From: Lojkania enalia
Taxonomy: Eukaryota > Ascomycota > Dothideomycetes > Pleosporales
Reading direction: 5' to 3'
DNA: 43,598 bases
NCBI GenBank assembly: GCA_010094045.1
Contig: ML986677.1
Span: 116,290-159,887, forward strand
The notes beneath the pieces were generated by a model, which did not search any database, was not told where the DNA came from, and saw nothing but the letters and a program-made list of their open reading frames with translations. How positions within the stretch are numbered: the stretch's first letter is position 1; every line of letters starts with the position of its first letter. Shown here in pieces: positions 26,014 through 35,565 of the stretch. A program made the position numbers and the translations under genes.

Positions 26014-26062
26014 CCGCTCGCTTATATAGGCCGCTCGCTTATATAGGCCGCTCGCTTATAAG
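26014..26062 (+). repeat. 17-bp tandem repeat, three copies
   Basis: The unit ccgctcgcttatatagg occurs at 26014-26030 and 26031-26047, with a third, slightly altered copy at 26048-26062 (ccgctcgcttataag). It sits within 100 bases of the point where composition changes from RIP-mutated to normal. No function is assignable. Confidence 0.9.
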
Positions 26063-26616
26063 ATACGTTATTAAATCTTAAATATAATCTAATTCTTCTA
26101 GTAATAGATAGTTGTTTAGTTGCTTAGTACTTACTAAGTAACTAAGTCTTAGCAATTAGTTAATTAGTGGCGACCGATTAACTAATTGCCCGGCTTATCG
26201 CCTTCCACAAGCTCTCTATTATTTCTTCTTGGTTTTGTTTGGTCGGATCCTTAGTTCTAGGGATCAATAAGTCGCTAGGTTCTATGTTTACAATAATCCT
26301 ATACTTAGTTTAAGCTCTGCGAAGTTATTGCATTGAATTACACCTTGTTACTCCTAGAAATCAAGAGAGGCAATTCCTTTACTCTCTCTTCAGTGAAGCC
26401 AAATACTTCAACCCAGTATTACAAAATCTCGTGCGCGCCCCGTCACGTGGCTACGTTCTCTCCAGTGCGTGGCTAGCCAAGTGAGTCTTGGCTAGTTACC
26501 AGGAGAACGTTGAGTTGTATAATAACCTATACTCCACCTTCAAGTCTTTGTTCAGCTCTTCCAAATTTTGCAAGCTCTTTCAACTTTTGACAAAAATTAA
26601 CTCCGACCATTCTATC
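26063..26616 (+). promoter_or_regulatory. 5' flank and presumed promoter of MAT1-1-1
   Basis: About 550 bases in which CA and TG become normal from roughly 26160 onward. No coding frame of its own was accepted. It contains a palindromic CACGTG (26444-26449), a known binding site type for bHLH factors, and pyrimidine-rich stretches (e.g. 26375-26395) common in fungal promoters. An open frame starting with TTG at 26488 runs into the gene but lacks an ATG before 26617. Transcription start not determinable. Confidence 0.45.
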
Positions 26617-27567
26617 ATGACATCCACAACCCAACCTACCATGACCGTAACCTATAGGGCCCCAACCCCTGTCGAGATTGCCCAGTTCCTTGCAACCCGC
26701 ACCGGCGCCCAGATGGTGCAGCTGGTGCAAGCTATTGGTGATCTGACGGCACAATCTACATTGACGACTGCGCTTCTATTCGCGCCTCTAGACGTTTCTG
26801 GATGCCCGACGACTCCGGAGAAGAAGGCTAAGAAGGCTCTCAATGCTTTCGTTGGCTTCCGGTGTAAGTCTACTATCGCCTCAGCGATGTATCATGACTA
26901 ACAATAAGTAGGCTACTATCTCCTCATACCGGCCTTCAAACCATGGCCCATGAAGAAACTCTCCAACCCTATCGGGGTCATGTGGGACAAAGACCCGAAC
27001 AAGCCACTCTGGTCCCTGCTGGCAAAAGCATGGTCCATCATCCGGGATCAAATCGGCAAGGAGAAGGCACCTCTTCACCAGTTCTTCCGCATCATCTGCC
27101 CCCACCTCAGCATGCCTCCACCGGAAACATACCTAGAACGCCGTGGATGGGAGTTTGTCATCAATGCAGATGGCGCGCCAGGTCTCATTCGCGATCCCAC
27201 TCTCACGTCGGAATCCCTTGATGATGGTGTTGCAGCTACGGCACTGTCTATCGAGGACATCATCAGCTACTGCCAGTCTATGGGCTATGCTCAGGAATAT
27301 ATCTTTGATACTAATCTCAGCTTGTCGATATTCATTGGCGTAAATCCGCCAACAGGAACCACGATGAACACAGCAGGCTCGATCGTTCACGATGGACGTG
27401 TTGATGCACGAAATAAGCGTCGAGAGAAGCGACGGACTATGAGAGACACCGCATTTGCATCGACCTTGAAGCTGCAGATCGCCGATGCGCATGGTGGCGT
27501 CCGCAATGACTCCCCCCGGGGCGGTCCATTCGGACCTGCCGTACGGCGGCAATGTGTTCTGCAATAA
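26617..27567 (+). CDS. MAT1-1-1: MAT1-1-1 mating-type protein (alpha-box), C-terminus frameshifted
   Basis: Alpha-box transcription factor that, in heterothallic ascomycetes, specifies MAT1-1 mating identity and activates pheromone and receptor genes in the nucleus. Two exons: 26617-26863 and 26912-27567, joined across a phase-1 intron to give 300 residues. The alpha-box spans about residues 72-165, starting KKALNAFVGFRC and continuing across the splice as YYLLIPAFKPWPMKKLSN, then WSLLAKAWSIIRDQ and PHLSMPPPETYLERRGW. The intron lies where MAT1-1-1 genes typically carry one. ATG 26617 is the first in frame; 26641 (8 codons later) is the alternative. The basic stretch ARNKRREKRR (near 27404) is in frame, but the ending after about 27530 reads as unrelated residues and stops at 27567, while the conserved tail continues in another frame. 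Base composition is normal, unlike all neighbours. Flanking MAT genes are absent. Family identity is confident; order (Hypocreales) is inferred. Confidence 0.88.
26864..26911 (+). other. Spliceosomal intron in MAT1-1-1
   Basis: 48 bp with donor GTAAGT (26864-26869), a branch-site-like gactaac (about 26896-26902) and acceptor TAG (26909-26911). Splicing joins T to GC, making Cys, and produces the continuous alpha-box reading GFRC-YYLLIP. Without splicing the frame stops at 26899-26901. Confidence 0.9.
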
Positions 27568-27682
27568 ATTCTCGAATGCATTGGATGGAATCATAAGCAA
27601 CTTTGAGGATGTTTTCCGTGATGGAACCGGTGATCTCACGTTGCTGGCCGTCAACCAAGACATCCTCCAAAACCTCGATTAA
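27532..27682 (+). pseudogene. Out-of-frame C-terminal tail of MAT1-1-1
   Basis: In the frame one base downstream of the exon 2 frame, the reading DLPYGGNVFCNKFSNALDG runs on to a Leu/Asp-rich ending and a TAA at 27680-27682. This resembles the conserved end of MAT1-1-1 proteins (a LPYxGNxFC-type block). The exon 2 frame and this frame meet around 27525-27540, in a GC-rich run. No GT...AG pair that would join them exists between about 27470 and 27565, so an intron is unlikely. One extra base (or a two-base loss) near 27530 explains it. A sequencing or assembly error is the main alternative. Confidence 0.7.
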
Positions 27683-28884
27683 TCAACACGACGTCTTCTA
27701 TGATAACAATTCCTCAGGTTCACGACAACGGCTTGCACGAATTTACTAGTATTACAATTCTAATTTTGAATTACGGTTTAAAATACGTATATATGTTACA
27801 GCATATTGCACGTAGTAGCATCGGCGCCAACGTCCTAGTGCTCTACTCAAGAAGAGGGGCCGAAGCAGGGCGATACTTACTGGTGATGAGTAGGTGTGAT
27901 CCGGTTGCCTCAGTGATAGGAAGGTGGGAATAAGTATGGAAGCTCAATTGATCGATCTAACCATTAGATAATAAACTAGCAATAACTACGCAGGATCTAA
28001 CTGCTAGGAAATCTACCAGACTTATATAGTGAGATCCTCCGTTTGCAATCTCCTTTTAGACTTAGCTTGCCTGAACACCCTGGTATCCTAGGGTATCCAG
28101 GCCCCCTAGGCTAAGCTCGCATAGATGCGTTCCTTATCTAGGCGTCTCAGCCCATATCACGTGATCGGATCAAGCTAAGTCTCATCACCCAGGCTCTAAA
28201 TACGCCGGTTCCGAGTTCGTTGCGCTTATACCATCTGCTCCCCTTCCACCAGTTTCCTCCGGTAGCATTGTTCTTTGTTAGCAGAGTACGCCTACTGTAC
28301 CCCTTGTCTACAGCTATTCCTTCTAGTGTTTCTAACAGCCGGTCTTAGTATACTATAGGTTGTTCTTGGGGTTTAGTTCTCCCTCCACTAGGCCGGAGTT
28401 ATAAGCAAGCGGGCCTCTCATGAAGTTCATGGCATTTCCATAGCTCTTCTGTCCGTACCAATCATTATGCTACAGACATCTGTCAGGATGGCCGGCTAAT
28501 ACCTAAATCTTATCGTTGTTACAATTACGCGTCTGCGCAGCAGGATTATTACACGCCTTCCGCCTCTTCGTTATATTCTGCCTATCTTCACTATAGTCTA
28601 ACCTGCTCCCTAGCAGTGGTCAACTATTCCCTAGAGAAATCTCATCTTGAGTAGAAACGTCTCTTCGATAAGACTAAAGCTACTAAGTTATTCGTTTAAA
28701 AATTGAAGATCTACTTTTATAACTTTAATTTAGCTTCTAGAATTCTACTATTATTTAGAGTAGTTTATAAGCGAGCTGCAAAGCTCGGCTATATAGTTCC
28801 TACGCACGTAGAGTTCTTGCGCACCCGCACCAACACGCATATCCACTAAATAATCGCGATTTCTCTCCACACCAGCTATTCACT
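27683..28884. other. 1.2-kb intergenic region downstream of MAT1-1-1, partly LTR-like
   Basis: Non-coding with mostly normal composition. From about 27935 to 28345 the sequence has features of an old LTR (an ordered, CA/TG-retaining block with a CACGTGAT palindrome near 28158 and a ttctaaca-type end near 28338), but I found no matching partner or target duplication. From about 28660 to 28780 composition turns AT-rich again (mild RIP). The last 100 bases precede the pogo-type ORF and contain tataagcgagctg (about 28766), similar to the subterminal repeats of the Fot1/pogo elements further right. Confidence 0.35.
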
Positions 28885-29390
28885 ATGGATACTCGCGAAC
28901 AGATAATTCAGCTAGCTATCGGCGATTATTATGCAGGCTTCTATCCTAGTAAACGAGCTGCGGCGAAGGCCTATAACATTCCTGAATCGACCCTACGAAA
29001 TGGCCTGAATAGTGCGACAAATAGCGTGACCAGCCATCAACACCAGCAGCGACTCACCTCTAAGCAAGAAGAATTCTTAGTTGAATGGATACTTGAAGAA
29101 GACGCCCGCGCCTGCCCCCCTTTACATGCCCAAGTCCGCGAATTGTCTAATCGAATCTTACGAATGAATGGCGATCAAAAACCGATCGGTAAGTTCTAGC
29201 TAATACACTTTATTAAGCGGAATTCGCGTGTAGCCTCTATAGTAGGTAAGAAGATTAACGCTTCTAGAGCTGCTATAGCTACGCTTAAGCAGCTGCGCGC
29301 CTTTATAGAGCTTTATAAGCGTACGCAATAGAAGCTAGACATATACCTAGAAGATATCTATAATATAGATAAGACTTATATTATACTCGA
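28885..29390 (+). pseudogene. Pogo/Fot1-type transposase fragment, half intact and half RIP-mutated
   Basis: The ATG at 28885 opens 104 clean codons: a psq-type helix-turn-helix (about residues 5-45, YYAGFYPSKRAAAKAYNIPE, then STLRNGL) followed by the start of a CENP-B-type DNA-binding domain (about 55-104, TSKQEEFLVEWILE). The TAG at 29197-29199 stands where the family has Trp (GKxWLxxFIKR). Beyond it the same frame continues as FIKRNSRVASIVGKKINASRA and YNIDKTYI (family NMDETG-type motif, first catalytic Asp region) to about 29390, then similarity ends. CA/TG are abundant before 29199 and scarce after. Most of the DDE core and C-terminus is missing. It is a transposon relic, not a host regulator, though the intact half could still encode a DNA-binding peptide. 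Confidence 0.75.
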
Positions 29391-30044
29391 TGTCCAAACA
29401 GCGGCATTAAGGTGCGCAGTTGGTTGTGGCGTAACGTAGTCTTGTGTTACGGTCGTACACACAAAGGGATAAATATTCCCTTCCTTCGCATAGACTTAGA
29501 AAAGAATAAACAATTAACACCAGTTACCCAACTACCCCCTCGTACGATGTTTACACCGTGCAAACCTCTTTGTCTCGCACGTACTTGCTAATTGCAAATG
29601 CTAGCTAGCAGAGAGCCCATTCGACACTAATTAATGGTTTGAATACTGTAAGATAGGAAGCTCTTCTTATACCTTTCTATTTAGAGGATTGCGTATAAGA
29701 GGAATCCTTTTTCTTACTAATTCAACTACAAATTAGCAAGAGTGAAAACAGAGTCTAATTTACGTGCGAGTAGCTGTAAATCTCTATTTAGTTACCCGAC
29801 CGAGAGTAAGAAAACCTGTCTATATAATACTGTTTAGAGGTACTGTACGAATAGTAGTACTTGCTTAACGCTGGGAGGTCCGTTTTATCTTTTCGTATAA
29901 GGCTGTTTAGAGGTAATATATAATAAAGAAGTAAGATAGCGTGCAACAACGCATAACCGACTATTATAGAGTAATAAGTAACGCTAGCTCTATCTCTAAC
30001 TAACTAATATAATATATTAGCGTACAACTAATATATATCTTTTA
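29391..30044. other. 0.65-kb segment with little RIP, no gene
   Basis: From about 29388 to 29960, CA and TG return to normal, unlike both sides. The transposase reading breaks off at its left edge. It contains a repeated motif tgtttagaggta at 29831-29842 and 29904-29915, with a related tatttagagg near 29679. It could be an insertion into the pogo relic, or the leader/LTR of the retroelement whose gag-like reading begins near 30045. Neither end shows a convincing target duplication. Confidence 0.4.
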
Positions 30045-30315
30045 TAGGCATCTTAGCGAAGACCCTAGTAGAGCAGACAAATATTAAGGACTGGGTGGAT
30101 GAGATTAAACTATTAGAAGATATATTTAAGAAGAAGCTTAATTTATATACAGCTAACTTAATTATAGAACTTTATATATTAAGTATAATAGGCGTATAAA
30201 CCCTTAAGAACTTCTAAGGTAATTTTATAGACTAGAAGCTCGTATACTTTAGAGACCTTAGCTAACCATTTCTACGAGAACTAATAGCTACTTTATAGAA
30301 TAAGAGTATAAGTTT
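30045..30315 (+). pseudogene. Gag-like relic of the host retroelement, first piece
   Basis: Reads ILAKTLVEQTNIKDWVDEI then LLEDIFKKKLNLYTANLIIE with few stops, ending at agttt, where the Copia LTR starts; it resumes at 35692 as SFKKDIIEAAILYRLVKGEY. Assignment to gag rests on its position before integrase and RT pieces of the same element, not on a domain I can name. Confidence 0.4.
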
Positions 30316-30441
30316 TATTACGGCTAAGCTATTTATAGTTAGCCCCTTAGTAGGTCCAGGGATATATATATAGTATATCTCGCATTTCTAGTTAATAGAC
30401 GTAGTTTTTCCAACCCTTATTAGAGCTAGCTAGCTCTAATA
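30316..30441 (+). repeat. 5' LTR of the 126-bp Copia family
   Basis: 126 bp, near-identical to 35566-35691; preceded by agttt. It contains the distinctive aatagacgtagtttttccaa block (about 30393-30413) shared by both LTRs. Confidence 0.92.
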
Positions 30442-30459
30442 GTTATAAGCCCAGAAGCC
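30442..30459 (+). other. Primer-binding site, half-tRNA initiator-Met type
   Basis: gttataagcccagaagcc directly follows the 5' LTR. With one RIP change reversed it reads GTTATGAGCCC..., complementary to the anticodon arm and part of the 5' half of initiator tRNA-Met. It is longer and clearer than the equivalent site at 17667. Confidence 0.65.
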
Positions 30460-30499
30460 TTTTAACTACTACTATATTTTATATAGATAGACTAGAGCT

Positions 30500-33400
30500 A
30501 ATTAATATAAGCTTAGTTAGTTAATTATATTTCGTTTATTAAGATCTTAGTTACCTTAATATTACTAGGCTAGCTAGGAAACTAGAGAGTTTAGAACTAG
30601 TTGTAGTAGAGACTTTAATAGATTAACGCGATATAATATATTAAAAAGATAATAGAATTAAACCTACTTATTACTAAGGCTACGGTTATTCTTAATAAGC
30701 TAGAGTACTAAATATAGTAGCTATTTCTGTAGAAAGATAGCGCGAACTAGAACTAGCTTTAAAAATACGTAGACCTAGACTTTAGTAAAAAGCTAGTCTT
30801 TTAACTAGATGCTAAGAAGTCGATTAAAAAGTAGTTCGAAGATTTCTACAGGATAGATAGTAATACTAAGGTAGTAGATACTAAAGTAGATATTATAGAT
30901 CTAACTAATTAAGAATTAATAAAATATAAAACCTAGTATAAAATGTACAGCTATAGTAAGATACGGTAACTATAGAAAGAGAAGGCTCTTAGGGAATTTA
31001 CGTAGGAGATATTAAAGATAATAGTAGTTTAATATATCTATCTAATTATAGACTATAAGACTATATATAATTAACTATAGACCCTTAAAAAGTATCTCTA
31101 CCTAAATAAAGCTAAGTATAGTATATAACTATAGGCTTAATACTAGACGTTTAAGATATAACTAAGAAAGGGAAATCTAAATATCTAGTTTAAGAATTAG
31201 CTTAAAACGACGCGCGTTATAAATCTAGTAAGTATACTAGAAATATAGGAGAATTAAGCTTAGTAGAACTTTATTCTCGCAGTTAAGAGCTTAGATAATA
31301 GTTAGGTAGTAAATAAGCTATTACTACTTATTAAGTCTAAAATAGATAATAGGCTATATATAAGTATCTCAGACCTAGTAGTATAGTATATATTATACTA
31401 TTATTATACTAGACTAGTTATATTAGAGCTAGAAACGTTTATAACGCTTAGTATCGTATTATAATAACTATAACAGTTGTAGTAGACCGATAGTAACTAG
31501 AAACCTTAGTAATTAAAATAGATAGTTTACCTCTATAGAGATAGTTATAAATTTAAGTAGTATCTATATATTAACTTAATACTACGCCTATTAGACTAGT
31601 ATCTAGATTAAGATATTAAGTAGAAATTTTAGAAGTTTAGAATATTAAGATCTTTTAGGTTAAAGATACTCTATAATACTAAGAAGCAACTAGTAGTAGT
31701 AGTAGAATTAGTATGGTTAGCAGGCTTTATAGGCTCTATAATAGTCTTAGTACTAGTATTAAGTATAATAAAAAGATGGGATAATAGATATTAACTATTA
31801 GAACTAGCTGTAATAGTAGCTCTAAATCTAAGTTAATTAGTAAGATCTATAGTAGTTTTAGCTCTATAGCTTAGAGCTGTATAGGCTAAATAGTATTAGT
31901 ATTAACTATTATTACTTAATAGATATATTATAAACTCTAGCTTAAATACCTATATTACTAATAGTAAGTCTTATAGCTAGAGAATAATATAGTAGCCTGG
32001 ACTAGACGACTATATATATATAGGGGGATAGCTGCTACTAATTTAAGAATAAGAAGAAGTTTAGCTATAGGTATAGACGCCTACTAGAATTAAGACTATT
32101 CTACTCTTATACGTTACATATATTTTAGAGATGTTTATAAGCGTAGTTAGTCTCTTATACTATAATATAGTAAGAATCTATTTTAACTTAGAACGAAACT
32201 ATCTATATTAGATAGATCTATCGAATATTATATACTATCTTAAGCATACGTTTAAGTATTAGCTAATAGATATAGAGGATAGTATACAACTATCTCTATT
32301 AGTATATATAGTATAATATAGACCGAAGCTTTTTTACGCAGCTTATAAGCAGCTAGAACTTATACCTATATAAGTTTATAGAGTATTTAGCTATACTAGC
32401 TAGAAGGTAGTCGCTTATCTACCTACTTATATTAATAGGCTTAAGTTAATTAAGCAGTAGTAGGGGGTATAGTAGTAGTAGTAGTAGTAGTAGAGAAATT
32501 AAGCTCTAAAATAGATAGAATATACTATTTACATCTAGTCTAAACTCTATAAAATAGTAAGTAGGAGAGCTCCTTAGAAACTAGTCTAGAAACTATTTAA
32601 AAGACTAGGGATAGATTTAGTCTAGATATATAATCGGTTAGAATACTACTATAATAGAGACCTCTAGATATTCTATATAGTCTACTAGTATAGTAGATAG
32701 TATAAGGCCTGCTACCTACTAAATAAGAATATAATAACGCTATTATATATAGCGTAAAAATTACTAGTTAAGCTTAAAGTTTAGTTTAATATATAAGTTA
32801 AAGCTGTTAGGCTTAATAATAAGTATAGATATTCTAAGATACTTAATATTTTTAAAGACCTAGAAATCTTAGTAGAACTATAAGTAGAGTATACTAAGAA
32901 GTAGAATAGTCTAATAGAGAGAGTAGGGTAGTTACTACTCGTACAGGGAAGAGCTATAAGGATAGACGTAGGGCTACTAATAAAGGTATTAAATGAGTAC
33001 CTGCTCTTAGTAGTCTATCTCCTTAATTAAATGCTAACCGAAGCTCTAGACTAGTATACCCTATATAAGATAGTACGCGGAACTAGACTATTAGTAGCTT
33101 ATCTTAATATACTAGAAGCTAAGGTATATATTCTAAATTATTATCTATACTAGAAAGAGAAGCTATAATCTTATACGTTAATCGGACGCTTTATAGGATA
33201 TAATTCTATAAATATCTATTATATTTAGATACTAGAGCTAGATAGAGTTATTAGAACTAGAGATATTATTCTACTACCTATAGAATTATATAAAGATCTT
33301 ATCTTTCTAGACAAGTAGATACTATGTCTAGTAGCTGTAGTACTTAATATTAAAGAGAGCTGTAAGCTAAATAATATAGAGCTTAAATAGATGCTAGATT

Positions 33401-35440
33401 AATCAACTCCTTAATTATATAAAGAGACATTAGATAATAAGCTCGAGTAGTAGATTAAGTAGCAGTTTAAGTAGGAGCTAGGTTAGCAATAATTAAATAA
33501 GCCGGCTAGAATAGAGTATCTAGTAGTTAGTAGTATTATAACGCTAGAAGATACCTTAAAACCGTATAGTTAAGACGATCGCGATAAAAATCTAGAGGTA
33601 ATAACTAGCCTCTCTAAGGGCTAGTATTAGATTAAACTAGAAGTAGAGGCTCTAGACTAACAATTAAATAATACGAATAGACGCGACGAAATTAGTAGTT
33701 AGCTTAATACTAGAAATATTATAAAGACTAGAACTTATAGAATACCCTATATATATTATATAGCGTTTATAGAAGTATTATAGTAGAAGATAAGTAGTAA
33801 TATACTAGCTAATTAGCCCAGGATTAGTCTATATAGAGATTAGCTACCACCTCTACTAAAGTAATAGAAGTAGCTTAAAAAGTATCTATTTAGAATCGAA
33901 TTTAAGAAAGTAGTAGTAGTAGAGCTTTAGAACTGCTATAGTAAGGACTATCTAGTTTATATAATAAAGACTAGAGCTAGTATATAGATAGAGATTAAAC
34001 TTCTACCGCTAATATAGGTATTTATATATAAATTTAATGAGAATAGATATTTATATAAGTTTAAAGCTAGGCTAGTTATTAGAGAAGACTTATAGTAGGA
34101 CTGAAGAGATATATATATAGCTACTCTAGTAGTATAAGTATTCTAATTCCTAGTTACTCTAGCAGCAGCTTTTAGACTATACGCCTATTAATATAATATT
34201 ACTAACGCTTTCTTAAATATACTATTAGATAGACTAATATACGCTTATATACTAGAAGGATTTATATAAGAGCTAGGTAAGCTACTAGAGATAAGAAAAG
34301 CTCTCTATAGCCTGAGAGATACTCCTCTACTCTAGTATAAGTACCTTAAGAGCTTACTACTTAAGCTAGAACTATAGCTAATCTAGAAGGTTCTATATCT
34401 ATTTAGAAGTAAGAGCTTAATAGTATTCTTCTATATTAATAATATAGTCGTTCTAATCGATCTAAACTATTTTACTATATATTAGTAATTTAAAGCAGGC
34501 TTAAAATTATAGTATAAGCTACGCTTACTTAGATAGCTCTAATAGTTCCTAGGAATTAGAATAGTCTGAGACTAGAATATAGGCAGAATTTAGCTTAGTT
34601 AAGACTTATTTATTAATAAGGTTACAGCTAAGTATAGACTATAGAAGTAGGGGTAGAAAAGCTATCCTATAGTACCTCTAGTTAATAACTATCTAGTATT
34701 AAGTATAGAAGAGCTAAACTATTAGAGAACTAAATATTATTAGTAGCTAGTCGGATCTCTAAAATATCTAGCAGTCTATACGCGCTTAGATATCTTAAAA
34801 GCTTATTTAATTCTAATAACCTATTTTAAGAATCTAAGATAAAATTATATTTAAATAGTAGAATATGTTTAGAGATATATAATTAGTATAAGAGGGTTAG
34901 ACTTATAAGTATCTAGACTAGATTAGGAAAATATAACCTACCTTAGTAATAAGCGCGAGCTACTATTTTATAGAGTATTAGATATAGTGTTTACAGATAA
35001 TTAAGAGACGCGTTATAGTTTATAGGGCTACCTATTTAAGTTCTATAGCCTACCTATCGACTAGAAAGTAATAATATAGTACTTAGTTACTAAGTTAACA
35101 ATTAAGGCTAAGCTGCTAGCTCTATCTATAGTAGATAGTAAGCTGTAATAGTAGACTAGAATCTTTAATCACGTAGGGTTTAGTATAGAGATAATCCCCA
35201 CGCTATTTTATAATAATTAGCAGATAGTAGATATTACTACTAAAGTAGTAGATAGACTATAGACTAGACTATATTATATAAACACTTATTAGATATAGAT
35301 TTAATAAGAAGTTAAAGTAGGAAGATTATAGGTTAGCTAGAAGCCAACAAACTAGATACTAGTAGACGGTTTTATAAAGGTACTGCCTAAGCAGAAGTAT
35401 TTTACCTTTTTAAAATAGCTCAGTCTTATAGAAGTATCTA
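30500..35440 (+). pseudogene. Copia gag-pol relic (126-bp LTR family)
   Basis: Gag about 30560-31560. Protease region about 31930-32200. A glutamine-rich stretch now read as eight TAG stops at 32470-32493. Integrase about 32560-33330, with EYTKK-NSLIERVG-LL (PEQNGxxER block) and a RAIRI helix. Reverse transcriptase about 34015-34480, with FIYKFNENRYLYKFKARLVI, ITNAFLNILLDRLIYAY, ALYSLRDTPLLWYKYL and FYINNIVVLI (YVDDI active site with Asp to Asn changes). RNase H-type end about 35090-35440, with ILVDGFIKVLPK-KYFTFLK. Many stops; not functional. Confidence 0.87.
32470..32493 (+). repeat. Trinucleotide repeat (tag)8, a RIP-converted Gln tract
   Basis: Eight perfect tag units lie in the integrase frame of the Copia relic, next to further tag triplets upstream. 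In frame they would have been CAG codons, i.e. polyglutamine, every one changed C to T as RIP acts on CpA. Confidence 0.8.
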
Positions 35441-35565
35441 GACTAGTTAACTAGAAAGCAGCTTTACTATTTACTACAGCTAGGGAGGTATATTATAGCT
35501 ATATAAAAGTACTTAGACTAGTTAACTAGAAGGTAGCTTTACTATTTACTATAGCTGGGGGGGTA
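35441..35565 (+). repeat. 75-bp tandem duplication including the polypurine tract
   Basis: gactagttaactagaa starts at 35441 and again at 35516. Each unit ends with a G-run followed by tatattatag: agggaggta (about 35482-35490) and then gggggggta (about 35556-35564). The second, with the longer G-run, abuts the 3' LTR and is the working polypurine tract. The first is a shortened copy and would also begin an LTR-like tatattatag. Confidence 0.8.

Noticed and set aside
26488..26616. N-terminal extension of MAT1-1-1 starting at 26488
   Set aside because: The frame is open but begins with TTG; the first ATG in frame is at 26617, and the extra 43 residues do not resemble MAT1-1-1.
26527..27263. Minus-strand ORFs over MAT1-1-1
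   Set aside because: They mirror the coding strand of a recognisable gene, have no family features and are not supported by codon pattern.
27340..27376. A second MAT1-1-1 intron that would correct the frame
   Set aside because: The GT...AG pair is only 37 bases, shorter than usual, and the frame it would enter stops at 27440 and 27467, well before the conserved tail.
27700..27933. 77-codon ORF downstream of MAT1-1-1
   Set aside because: Short, no recognisable domain, crosses a composition change and has no conserved features; probably chance.
28885..29199. A host pipsqueak-like DNA-binding regulator
   Set aside because: The same frame continues beyond the stop with transposase-core residues, so it is the N-terminus of a pogo-type transposase.
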